Source: an uncultured Burkholderiales bacterium (lineage in GTDB: Bacteria; Pseudomonadota; Gammaproteobacteria; Burkholderiales; Burkholderiaceae_E). From it: a stretch of 7,478 bases of DNA. This document shows positions 1-5,623 of the stretch, one piece after another. Below the pieces are notes generated by a model, which ran no database searches, was not told where the DNA came from, and saw only the letters and a program-made list of their open reading frames with translations. Made by a program: the position numbers and the translations under genes. The DNA lies in NCBI GenBank assembly GCA_903923345.1, contig CAIXXI010000466.1, positions 1 through 7,478 on the forward strand, given 5' to 3'. Within the stretch, counting starts at the first letter, position 1; every line of letters begins with the position of its first letter.

Positions 1-343
1 AGCCCAGGCGCTCGATTTCCTGGGCACTGCTCTCTGCGATCGTCTCGGATTTGAGGCTGGTCTGGTAGCGCAACTCGAGCGCGATCGGCTGGTCGGAGAA
101 CCGGTCGAGCTTCAGGCCGGCGGGCCCGTAGAACAGTTGAGCGGTGTAGACCTTCAGGCCGAGCCAGCGCAACTCGCCTTCACCGGCCAGCTGCGCCTGC
201 GGAATCAGCCCGGCGACTCGAGAAGGCACGGCATCGGCCCGGACCGCCTCGCTGCCTGCAGCCAGGGCGAAGGCGAGCACGGTTCGGCTCAGCCACCGGG
301 AGGATGTGGCCGCACGCGCGGTGGGTTTCAAAAGGGCTGGCAT
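1..343 (-). CDS. Chalcone-isomerase-like secreted protein (partial, C-terminus outside window)
   Basis: The first 114 residues are visible and the gene runs off the left edge; family members are usually about 180-200 residues. The N-terminus has Arg/Lys residues, then a hydrophobic run (TVLAFALAAG) and a plausible signal-peptidase site near VRA-DA, so export to the periplasm is likely. The following segment (AGEGELRWLGLKVYTAQLFY, then a basic/acidic strand ending in LELRYQ) is typical of the bacterial chalcone-isomerase-like family (Chalcone_3 type). This family shares the fold of plant chalcone isomerase, but its reaction in bacteria is not established and flavonoid chemistry is not implied. 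I chose the ATG at 343 because a strong GAGGAG ribosome site lies 9 nt upstream (353-358), overlapping the stop codon of the preceding methyltransferase gene. It is the fourth gene of the operon, so a role in membrane lipid modification or stress is inferred from position only. Confidence 0.8.
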   Translation of the reverse strand, partial: MPALLKPTARAATSSRWLSRTVLAFALAAGSEAVRADAVPSRVAGLIPQAQLAGEGELRWLGLKVYTAQLFYGPAGLKLDRFSDQPIALELRYQTSLKSETIAESSAQEIERLG

Positions 344-356
344 GGTGAAAGGCTCC

Positions 357-1613
357 TCATGCGGGCGCACGGAGGGTGAACTGCATGACGTCGGTGCTGC
401 CCTGGGCAAAGCCGGCCTCGCAATAGGCCAGATAGAACTCCCAGATCCGGGCAAAGCGCAGATCGAATCCCTGCTCGGCAATCCGCGGCCATTCCTTCAG
501 GAAGGCCTCGCGCCAGATCGCCAGCGTCCGGGCGTAATCGGCACCAAAGGCGAAGCGGTCGATGTCGGTCAGTCCTTCACGCCGTGCGTGTCGATCGAAA
601 ATCTCAGGTGACGGCAGCATGCCGCCGGGAAAGATGTACTGCTGGATGAAGTCGGTGCCGCGCCGGTAGCGCTCGAACAGGTGGTCGTCGATGGTGATCG
701 TCTGGATCACCGCGCGGCCACCCGGCTTCAGGCAGCGCCGCAGGGTCTGGAAGTAGGCCGGCCAGTAGCGCTCGCCGACCGCCTCGAACATTTCGATCGA
801 GACGATCCCGTCATAGCGGCCGCGTTCATCGCGATAGTCCTGCAGCACGAAGCGGGCCCGGTCGGCCAGACCGGCATCCTCGAGGCGCTTGTGCGCCCAG
901 GCATGTTGTTCAGTCGACAGGGTCAGGCCGGTGACCTGCAGGCCGTCGCGCGCGGCCAGCTCGGCAAACCCACCCCAGCCGCAGCCAATTTCCAGCACGG
1001 TCGATCCCGGCGGCAAGGCGAGCTGATCGAGGATGCGCCGGTATTTGGCAGTCTGGGCCTCGTGCAGCGAGCGGGCCGGATCGGCGCCGAACAGCGCGCT
1101 CGAGTAGGTCATGCTCGGGTCGAGCCAGGTGGCGTAGAACGGATTGCCCAGATCGTAGTGGGCATGGATGTTGCGCTTGGATCCACTGCGGCTGTTGCGG
1201 TTGAGCAGGTGCTTGATGCGATACAGCGCCTGGCCCCACACGCTGCCGTACAGCGCGCTTTCGATCACATCGCGGTTGGCCACCAGCACCTGCAACAGGG
1301 TCGCCAGTGAATCGGTCTGCCAGTCGCCGGCGATCCAGGTCTGGGCAAAACCGATGTCGCCGCGCGACATCGATGCGCCAAAGACTTTCCAGTTCGTCAG
1401 CCGGATCTGGGCATGGGGTTCGCCACTGCCGAAGTGCAGGGGATGACCACCGGGGGTGATCACGCTCAGGCGACCGACTTGCATGCGCTGGAGCAGCGCG
1501 AACACCGCGCGGGCAGCCGCCGGGATCGGTTCGCGAGGCGCCGTGGTGCCGGACGTCGGGGTGATCAGTGCTTCGTTCTGGGGATCCGGAAGCGTGGGCG
1601 CGGATCGGTTCAT
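357..1613 (-). CDS. Cyclopropane-fatty-acyl-phospholipid synthase family SAM methyltransferase (Cfa/UfaM-like)
   Basis: A 418-residue enzyme of the CFAS family, which transfers a methyl or methylene group from SAM to unsaturated acyl chains of membrane phospholipids. Visible motifs are HYDLGNPFY (152-160), the SAM loop VLEIGCGWGG (206-215), SIEMFEAVGERYW (272-284), FIQQYIFPGG (322-331), FGADY with Y360, and YLAYCEAGF (394-402). Aligned by eye to E. coli Cfa, the bicarbonate-site residues E239 and Y317 are kept (E277, Y360). C139 corresponds to S172 and H266 to Q304 (Q-T-I instead of H-T-I). Gln at that place is a feature of the plant-like/UfaM-like branch, so the product may be a methylated rather than a cyclopropane fatty acid. 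I chose the ATG at 1613 because it overlaps the upstream stop codon as TGATG, with GAGG 6 nt before it. The longer reading from 1682 adds only an Arg/Pro-rich tail inside the upstream gene. Family is certain; exact product is not. Confidence 0.93.
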   Translation of the reverse strand: MNRSAPTLPDPQNEALITPTSGTTAPREPIPAAARAVFALLQRMQVGRLSVITPGGHPLHFGSGEPHAQIRLTNWKVFGASMSRGDIGFAQTWIAGDWQTDSLATLLQVLVANRDVIESALYGSVWGQALYRIKHLLNRNSRSGSKRNIHAHYDLGNPFYATWLDPSMTYSSALFGADPARSLHEAQTAKYRRILDQLALPPGSTVLEIGCGWGGFAELAARDGLQVTGLTLSTEQHAWAHKRLEDAGLADRARFVLQDYRDERGRYDGIVSIEMFEAVGERYWPAYFQTLRRCLKPGGRAVIQTITIDDHLFERYRRGTDFIQQYIFPGGMLPSPEIFDRHARREGLTDIDRFAFGADYARTLAIWREAFLKEWPRIAEQGFDLRFARIWEFYLAYCEAGFAQGSTDVMQFTLRAPA

Positions 1614-2428
1614 CAGAGGCCTCGGGAGACGAGCGCTTCGGGCGGCTCGGGTTTGCGATGGAACGGGACGCGGGCGCGCCACAGCTGCAGGGCCTGCAGA
1701 TGGATGCGCGCGATCACGCCCAGCGTGAACAGGGGTTGGCCCAGCAGGGCATGCCTGACCCGGGCGGGTGTGGCCGGCTGGAGCTGGCCGCTCAGGCTGG
1801 TGAGCAGCAAGGGTCCGGAGGCATCGTGATAATCGATGCGGGCCAAAGATCGGTCGGGCCGATTCATGAATCGAAAGACATAGTCGCCCTCGACTTCACA
1901 AAAGGGTGAGACATGGAAGACCTTGCGCGCCCGCAGCTCGCGGCCCTGGACCAGCGGCTGCGCATCGGGTTGCGCGAGCAGGTAGCAGTGTCGTTCGCCA
2001 AAGGTGTTGTTCACCTCGGCAAGCACCGCCACCAGCTCGCCGTCGGCGCGGTGGCAGAACCAGAAACTCACCGGCTTGAAAGCATAGCCCAGCATGCGTG
2101 GGAAGGTGTGCAGCCAGATCGGCCCATTGGTCTCGATCCCGTCTTGCTGGCACAGCGAACGCACCCAGTGCTCGAGCGGTGTGGTGCCGTCGCCATGGTC
2201 TGCGCTTCTGAATGAGACCGGCGCTGCGCGGTCGTACCCGAAGAAGCGACCCAGCGTCGGTGCGGCCTTTCGGGCTGCCTCGCCGTCGATGCGCAGGCGC
2301 AGAAAGCAGCCCGCGTAGCTGAAATCATGTCGGACCGGCCGCAGGCGCGAATGCCGGATGGGACCGAATCCGAACTGGATCGGTGCACCGTCGAGCGCCG
2401 CATCGCGCAGCCCTGCCGAGGCGGTCAT
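1613..2428 (-). CDS. DUF1365 family protein
   Basis: A 271-residue protein with the DUF1365 signatures: IRHSRLRPVRHDFSY (24-38), PRMLGYAFKPVSFWFC (110-125), AEVNNTFGERHCYLL (137-151), KVFHVSPFCEVEGDY (169-183), and a C-terminal LWRARVPFHRKP (249-260). The many conserved His, Arg, Asn and Tyr residues suggest an enzyme or cofactor site, but the biochemistry of the family is not firmly known to me. Genes of this family are regularly found between an FAD amine-oxidase-like gene and a cfa-like gene, as here, in light or singlet-oxygen regulons. A part in methylated or furan fatty acid synthesis (compare UfaD/UfaO of Rhodobacter) is plausible, but I cannot assign which step. Start at 2428 was chosen because it lies 4 bp after the upstream stop and places the RHxRLRP motif at the usual short distance from the N-terminus. 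Its ribosome site (GAGG) is unusually close, only 2 nt away, suggesting translational coupling. An in-frame ATG at 2458 is an alternative. Confidence 0.9.
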   Translation of the reverse strand: MTASAGLRDAALDGAPIQFGFGPIRHSRLRPVRHDFSYAGCFLRLRIDGEAARKAAPTLGRFFGYDRAAPVSFRSADHGDGTTPLEHWVRSLCQQDGIETNGPIWLHTFPRMLGYAFKPVSFWFCHRADGELVAVLAEVNNTFGERHCYLLAQPDAQPLVQGRELRARKVFHVSPFCEVEGDYVFRFMNRPDRSLARIDYHDASGPLLLTSLSGQLQPATPARVRHALLGQPLFTLGVIARIHLQALQLWRARVPFHRKPEPPEALVSRGL

Positions 2429-2432
2429 GGCC

Positions 2433-3800
2433 TCAGGCCGCGGCGCGGCCGGCGGCATCGCGCTGCTGCCCGGGTGCGACGGCCAACAGGGCATCGGCGG
2501 CTGCATAGCCGGACTTCAGCCCGTCTTCGTGGAAACCGTAGCCGGCCCAGGCGCCTGCGAACCAGGTGTTGTGCACGCCCTGAATCGAGGGCAACTGTGC
2601 CTGAGCGGCGGCCGAGCCCTGATCGAAGACCGGATGGGCGTAATCGACGACCTTGAGGGTGAGGTCTTCGCGGGGTGCGCGCAGCGGGTTCAGGGTGACC
2701 AGCACCGGCTGTGTGAAGGGCAAGGGTTGCAGGCGGTTGAGCCAATAGGTGACCGCGACCGAAGTGCCATCGGCCGATGTGTTCACGGCGGGTGCGCCGA
2801 ATCGCCCCTCGCTCAGGTAATTCCAGGCGGCCCAGGCACGGCGGCGCTTCGGCATGAGGGCCAGGTCGGTGTGCAGATAGGCGCGATTGGGCTGGTAGCT
2901 GATGCGCCCCAGCACCGAACGCTCGGCGTCGCTGGCATCGGAGAGCAGGGCCAGGGACTGGTCGCTGTGGCAAGCGAGGATCACATGGTCGAAGGTTTCG
3001 CGCCCGCCATCGGTGATCACGGCCACCCCGTGACGCCCCGAGCGGGTCGCATCGAGCGGATCGCGCAGCACCGCCCGCACCGGGGTCGAAACCCGCACAT
3101 CGTCGAGTCCGGCGAGGATTTTCTCGACGTACTGGCGGGCTCCGCCGCGCACCGTGAACCAGCGCGGCCGGTTGGCGATCTGCAGCAGGCCGTGGTTATC
3201 GCAAAAGCGCACGAAGCTGCCGACCGGAAAGGCGAGCATCGATTCGGTCGGGCAGGACCAGATCGCGGCCGCCATCGGCAGGAGGTAGCCGTCCCGGAAG
3301 GCCTGCCCGTAACGGTGCCTGGCCAGCCAGGTCCCGAGCGGCATCGCCGCCTGCTGCGACTGACTGCCATCGCGGGCCAGCGCGGTGGCCTGCCGGTTGA
3401 AGCGCAGCAGGTCGGAGAGCATCGACCAGAACCGGGGCGACAGCGCATTGGTGGGTTGCGCGAACAAGGAGGCGAGGTCGCTGCCGCACCATTCGAACGC
3501 ATGCGGACCGACCGACACCGAAAACGACATGTCGGACGCCGCCGTGGGCACCTGCAGCGAATCGAACAAGGCAATCAGATTGGGGTAGGTGCGTTCGTTG
3601 AAGACCAGAAAGCCGGTATCGACCGGATAGGTGATGCCGTCGACGGTCGCATCGACGGTGTGGGTGTGCCCGCCGACATAGTCGGCCGCCTCGAAGAGGG
3701 TGACCCGATGGTGAGGCGCCAGACGGTGAGCGGCGCCCAGGCCCGAGATGCCGCCGCCGATGATGGCGATTCGAAGCGGTGTGGAACTGGCAGCAGTCAT
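2433..3800 (-). CDS. FAD/NAD(P)-binding amine-oxidase-like flavoprotein (COG2907 type)
   Basis: A 455-residue flavoprotein, first gene of the fatty-acid operon. The N-terminus carries the dinucleotide-binding fold (IAIIGGGISGLGAAHRL, 11-27) with the ribose-binding acid in LFEA (E37), followed by the GGHTHT turn (43-48) and the substrate-side strand DTGFLVFNERTYPNL (61-75). RPRWFTVRGGARQYV (211-225) and the C-terminal FAD-clamping block FAGAWAGYGFHEDGL (414-428) complete the FAD_binding/amino-oxidase architecture seen in desaturase-like and amine-oxidase-like enzymes. The substrate is not evident. Its place beside DUF1365 and a CFAS-type methylase suggests oxidation or desaturation of a methylated phospholipid acyl chain, by analogy with the Rhodobacter furan fatty acid pathway; this is inference. 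There is no signal peptide, so it should be cytoplasmic or membrane-peripheral. The ATG at 3800 is the only sensible start; its ribosome site is weak (CCAGG, 8 nt). The gene upstream on the same strand is the peroxidase, 100 bp away. Confidence 0.92.
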   Translation of the reverse strand: MTAASSTPLRIAIIGGGISGLGAAHRLAPHHRVTLFEAADYVGGHTHTVDATVDGITYPVDTGFLVFNERTYPNLIALFDSLQVPTAASDMSFSVSVGPHAFEWCGSDLASLFAQPTNALSPRFWSMLSDLLRFNRQATALARDGSQSQQAAMPLGTWLARHRYGQAFRDGYLLPMAAAIWSCPTESMLAFPVGSFVRFCDNHGLLQIANRPRWFTVRGGARQYVEKILAGLDDVRVSTPVRAVLRDPLDATRSGRHGVAVITDGGRETFDHVILACHSDQSLALLSDASDAERSVLGRISYQPNRAYLHTDLALMPKRRRAWAAWNYLSEGRFGAPAVNTSADGTSVAVTYWLNRLQPLPFTQPVLVTLNPLRAPREDLTLKVVDYAHPVFDQGSAAAQAQLPSIQGVHNTWFAGAWAGYGFHEDGLKSGYAAADALLAVAPGQQRDAAGRAAA

Positions 3801-3849
3801 GAACGGAACCTGGTCAAGGCGTGAGCCGGAGAGTACGAACGGATTTGAG

Positions 3850-3889
3850 TCTGAATCAGAATGACTGATCAGTCAACTTATGACTAATC
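3850..3889. promoter_or_regulatory. Palindrome cluster upstream of the fatty-acid operon (probable operator)
   Basis: The 100-bp gap between the peroxidase stop and the flavoprotein start holds three nested symmetrical elements. TCTGA-A-TCAGA lies at 3850-3860, the perfect 14-bp palindrome TGACTGATCAGTCA at 3862-3875, and a third half-site TGACTAATC at 3881-3889. The unit TGACTRATC therefore occurs three times, twice in direct orientation 19 bp apart and once inverted. The arms are not GC-rich and no T-run follows on either strand, so a terminator is unlikely. On the minus strand a TTGAC (3876-3872) could serve as a -35, but I find no convincing -10 at the right distance. The geometry suits a dimeric helix-turn-helix regulator; which one is unknown. 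Confidence 0.5.
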
Positions 3890-3900
3890 GGTTCAAAATA

Positions 3901-4524
3901 TCATCGACCCAGCGCGCTTTCGATGTCGCGGGTGATTTTGTCGCTGGTCGGCTCGACCAGGCTGGTGTACGCCGACAGGACCTTGCCATCGCGTCCGACC
4001 AGGTACTTGTGGAAGTTCCAGCGCGGGGGTGAGCCGGTCGCGCTGGCCAGGGTGGCGAACAGCGGGTCGGCCTTCGATCCGGAGACGACGATCTTGGCGA
4101 ACATCGGGAACGCGACGCCATACGTGTTGAAACACAGGTCGGCGATCTGCTTGGCGTCCCCGGGCTCCTGGCGGCCGAAGTCATTGGAGGGAAAGCCGAG
4201 CACGACGAGCCCGCGATCCTTGTAGCGCTTGTACAGGGCTTCGAGGCCCTCGTACTGGCGGGTGAATCCGCAGTAGCTGGCGGTATTGACCACCAGCAGG
4301 ACCTTGCCGGAGAACTGGCACAATTGCTGCGGCGCATCATCCTGCAGCCTGGGCAGGCTCCGATCGAGCAGGGGCGGGCAGGTCGTCTGGGCTGCGGCAG
4401 GCTGCGCGGCGTGCAGCTTGTCCACGCCAAACACGCCAAACATCAGGGACAGAACCGCACTGCAGGCGAGTCTCCGAATCCGTGACAGGGCGCACAAGCG
4501 GCTCGAGTTAGGGCATAAATACAT
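3901..4524 (-). CDS. Secreted glutathione-peroxidase-like thiol peroxidase
   Basis: A 207-residue protein of the glutathione peroxidase family, which reduces hydrogen peroxide and lipid hydroperoxides. A basic N-terminus and the hydrophobic stretch ACSAVLSLMFGVFGV (about 20-34) followed by LHAA make a signal peptide, so it should act in the periplasm. The peroxidatic residue is Cys (C85 in NTASYCGFT), not selenocysteine. The usual FPCNQFG block reads FPSNDFG (111-117), placing Asp115 where the catalytic Gln normally sits. Trp169-Asn170 (WNFHKYLV) are kept. C131 in DLCFNTYG aligns with the resolving Cys of thioredoxin-dependent members, so thioredoxin-like donors are more likely than glutathione. 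C49 and C69 flank an extension (CPPLLDRSLPRLQ) seen in this secreted subtype. Start ATG at 4524 has GAAGG 9 nt upstream; a TTG at 4533 would overlap that site. It reads in the same direction as the lipid operon 100 bp downstream, so readthrough is possible. Confidence 0.9.
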   Translation of the reverse strand: MYLCPNSSRLCALSRIRRLACSAVLSLMFGVFGVDKLHAAQPAAAQTTCPPLLDRSLPRLQDDAPQQLCQFSGKVLLVVNTASYCGFTRQYEGLEALYKRYKDRGLVVLGFPSNDFGRQEPGDAKQIADLCFNTYGVAFPMFAKIVVSGSKADPLFATLASATGSPPRWNFHKYLVGRDGKVLSAYTSLVEPTSDKITRDIESALGR

Positions 4525-4554
4525 TTGAATCAACCTTCAGGCCGCGGGTGACCT

Positions 4555-4583
4555 ATACTATTTGTCCAGATCAGTCTGGTCAA
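4555..4583 (-). promoter_or_regulatory. Putative sigma-70 promoter of the peroxidase gene
   Basis: On the minus strand, TTGACC (4583-4578) as a -35 is followed after 17 bp by TAGTAT (4560-4555) as a -10. This would start transcription near 4548, leaving a leader of about 25 nt before the GAAGG ribosome site and the ATG at 4524. The -35 box lies in one arm of the imperfect palindrome at 4562-4583, and the other arm ends one base before the -10. Binding there would therefore directly control this promoter. The call rests on spacing and box match by eye. Confidence 0.45.
4562..4583. promoter_or_regulatory. Imperfect inverted repeat, candidate operator 1 of the B12-type MerR regulator
   Basis: Arms TTGTCCAGA (4562-4570) and TCTGGTCAA (4575-4583) are separated by TCAG; they pair at 8 of 9 positions. 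It lies between the divergent peroxidase and MerR-type genes and spans the -35 to -10 interval of the peroxidase promoter. That is the usual location of a MerR-family operator. LitR/CarH proteins commonly regulate their own divergent intergenic region, so the neighbouring regulator is the natural candidate. Assignment is inferred. Confidence 0.5.
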
Positions 4584-4588
4584 CGAGT

Positions 4589-4609
4589 GTCCTGGACAAT
4601 ATCCAGGAC
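4589..4609. promoter_or_regulatory. Perfect inverted repeat, candidate operator 2
   Basis: Arms GTCCTGGA (4589-4596) and TCCAGGAC (4602-4609) match perfectly around the 5-nt spacer CAATA. The element begins six bases beyond operator 1 and shares its half-site vocabulary: CTGGACAA at 4592-4599 is one mismatch from CTGGTCAA at 4576-4583, in the same orientation 16 bp away. No T-run follows on the plus strand, arguing against a terminator. It sits about 67 bp before the MerR-type start codon, a suitable place for autoregulation. Confidence 0.5.
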
Positions 4610-4675
4610 CCATGAGCCTCACCGATTGATCCCTTTCAGCGGATGTGCTGTTTCGATGGCGGAAGTGCTGCACCA

Positions 4676-5623
4676 ATGAATGACCGCAATTTCTCTGCAC
4701 CGCTGACCCGCAACATTGCTGCGGTCGAACGGGACACCGGGCTCACCAAAGACACCCTGAGGGTCTGGGAGCGTCGTTACGGTTTCCCGAATCCGGACCG
4801 CGATGCTTTCGGCGAACGAATCTACCCCATCGATCAGGTCGAGAAGCTGCGCGCCCTGCGCCGTCTGATGGACGCCGGTCACAGGCCGGGCAAGGTCATC
4901 AGGCTGTCGATCGAAGAACTGATGGCGCTGACGGCCCAAACGGCGAGCGCCAGCGACGCGCCCCGCTCGCTGTCGGATGCCATGGCCGAGCACGACGACC
5001 TCGACCGTTTTCTGTCGATGGTGCGCGCGCATCAGATCGATGAGTTCCGCCGTGCACTGAGCCAGTCGCAGCTGCGCCTCGGCATGGAGCGCTTCGTTCT
5101 GGAGATCGTCGCCCCGATGACTCGCCTGGTCGGAGACCTCTGGGCGCGCGGTGAATTCGAGGTCTTCGAGGAGCATCTGTACACCGAGTCGCTGCAGGTG
5201 GTGATGCGCAGCACCATTGCCAACATCCCCCAGCCAGCCGAGCAACCCCGCGTCATGCTGACCACCGTCCCTCAGGAATCGCATGGCCTGGGGCTGTTGA
5301 TGGCCGAGGCCTTGCTGGCGCTGGATGGGTGTCGCTGCACTTCGCTTGGCGTGCAGACGCCGGTCTGGGACATCCTTCGGGCGGCCGCAGCGCACCGGGC
5401 CGATGTTGTCGCCCTCTCGTTTTCCTCGGTCCTCAATCCCAATCATGTCCTGGATGCCCTCAACGAGCTGCGCAGCAAGCTGCCTGAGGGCGTCGAGATC
5501 TGGGCGGGCGGCAATGCCCCCATCCTGCGTCGGCGCCCGCCGGCTCACGTCCGGGTCCTCTCCGATCTGCGCGACATTCAGGCCGAGATCCGTCGCTGGC
5601 GGGCAGCGCACCCGCCCGCCTGA
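4676..5623 (+). CDS. MerR-family regulator with cobalamin-binding domain (LitR/CarH-like photoreceptor)
   Basis: A 315-residue transcription factor. Residues about 11-80 form the MerR winged helix (TRNIAAVERDTGLTKDTLRV, then WERRYGFPNPDR). Residues about 100-190 match the four-helix B12-binding cap, with W156 followed after nine residues by E166-H167. This equals the spacing of the photosensory Trp131/Glu141-His142 in Thermus CarH. Residues about 192-310 form the Rossmann-like cobalamin domain with E201-S-H203-G-L-G, where the His is the expected lower ligand. Known CarH/LitR proteins bind operators in the dark and release them when light breaks the Co-C bond of adenosylcobalamin. Some Pseudomonas homologues (class II) instead work with LOV partners and without B12, so the cofactor is not proven. 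ATG 4676 gives the usual short N-terminus, with GGAAG 10 nt upstream; the ATG at 4643 lacks a ribosome site. It is divergent from the peroxidase, and its stop directly abuts that of the FIST gene. Confidence 0.9.
   Translation: MNDRNFSAPLTRNIAAVERDTGLTKDTLRVWERRYGFPNPDRDAFGERIYPIDQVEKLRALRRLMDAGHRPGKVIRLSIEELMALTAQTASASDAPRSLSDAMAEHDDLDRFLSMVRAHQIDEFRRALSQSQLRLGMERFVLEIVAPMTRLVGDLWARGEFEVFEEHLYTESLQVVMRSTIANIPQPAEQPRVMLTTVPQESHGLGLLMAEALLALDGCRCTSLGVQTPVWDILRAAAAHRADVVALSFSSVLNPNHVLDALNELRSKLPEGVEIWAGGNAPILRRRPPAHVRVLSDLRDIQAEIRRWRAAHPPA

Noticed and set aside
1614..1682. Upstream extension of the methyltransferase to an ATG at 1682
   Set aside because: It adds 23 Arg/Pro-rich residues overlapping the DUF1365 gene. 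The ATG at 1613 has a ribosome site and a TGATG coupling overlap.
2358..3824. A 488-codon open frame on the plus strand, longer than the gene opposite it
   Set aside because: It lies antisense to the flavoprotein and part of the DUF1365 gene, and its product has no recognisable domain and an odd Gly/Arg/His-rich composition. It is a by-product of high GC at codon third positions.
3801..3900. An RpoE-type promoter (TGATCC-like -35) for the fatty-acid operon
   Set aside because: TGATCA is present on the minus strand, but no matching -10 follows at the required distance. The match is explained by the TGACTGATCAGTCA palindrome.
4228..4237. TGTACA, resembling a class II LitR half-site
   Set aside because: It lies inside the peroxidase coding sequence with no second copy at the 18-bp offset, so it is most likely chance.
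4643..4675. Alternative start of the MerR-type regulator at 4643
   Set aside because: No ribosome site is present, and the extra residues (MCCFDGGSAAP) are not typical of MerR N-termini.
4619..5611. A 330-codon minus-strand open frame opposite the MerR-type gene
   Set aside because: The opposite strand encodes a clear MerR plus B12-binding protein with family motifs, while this frame shows none.
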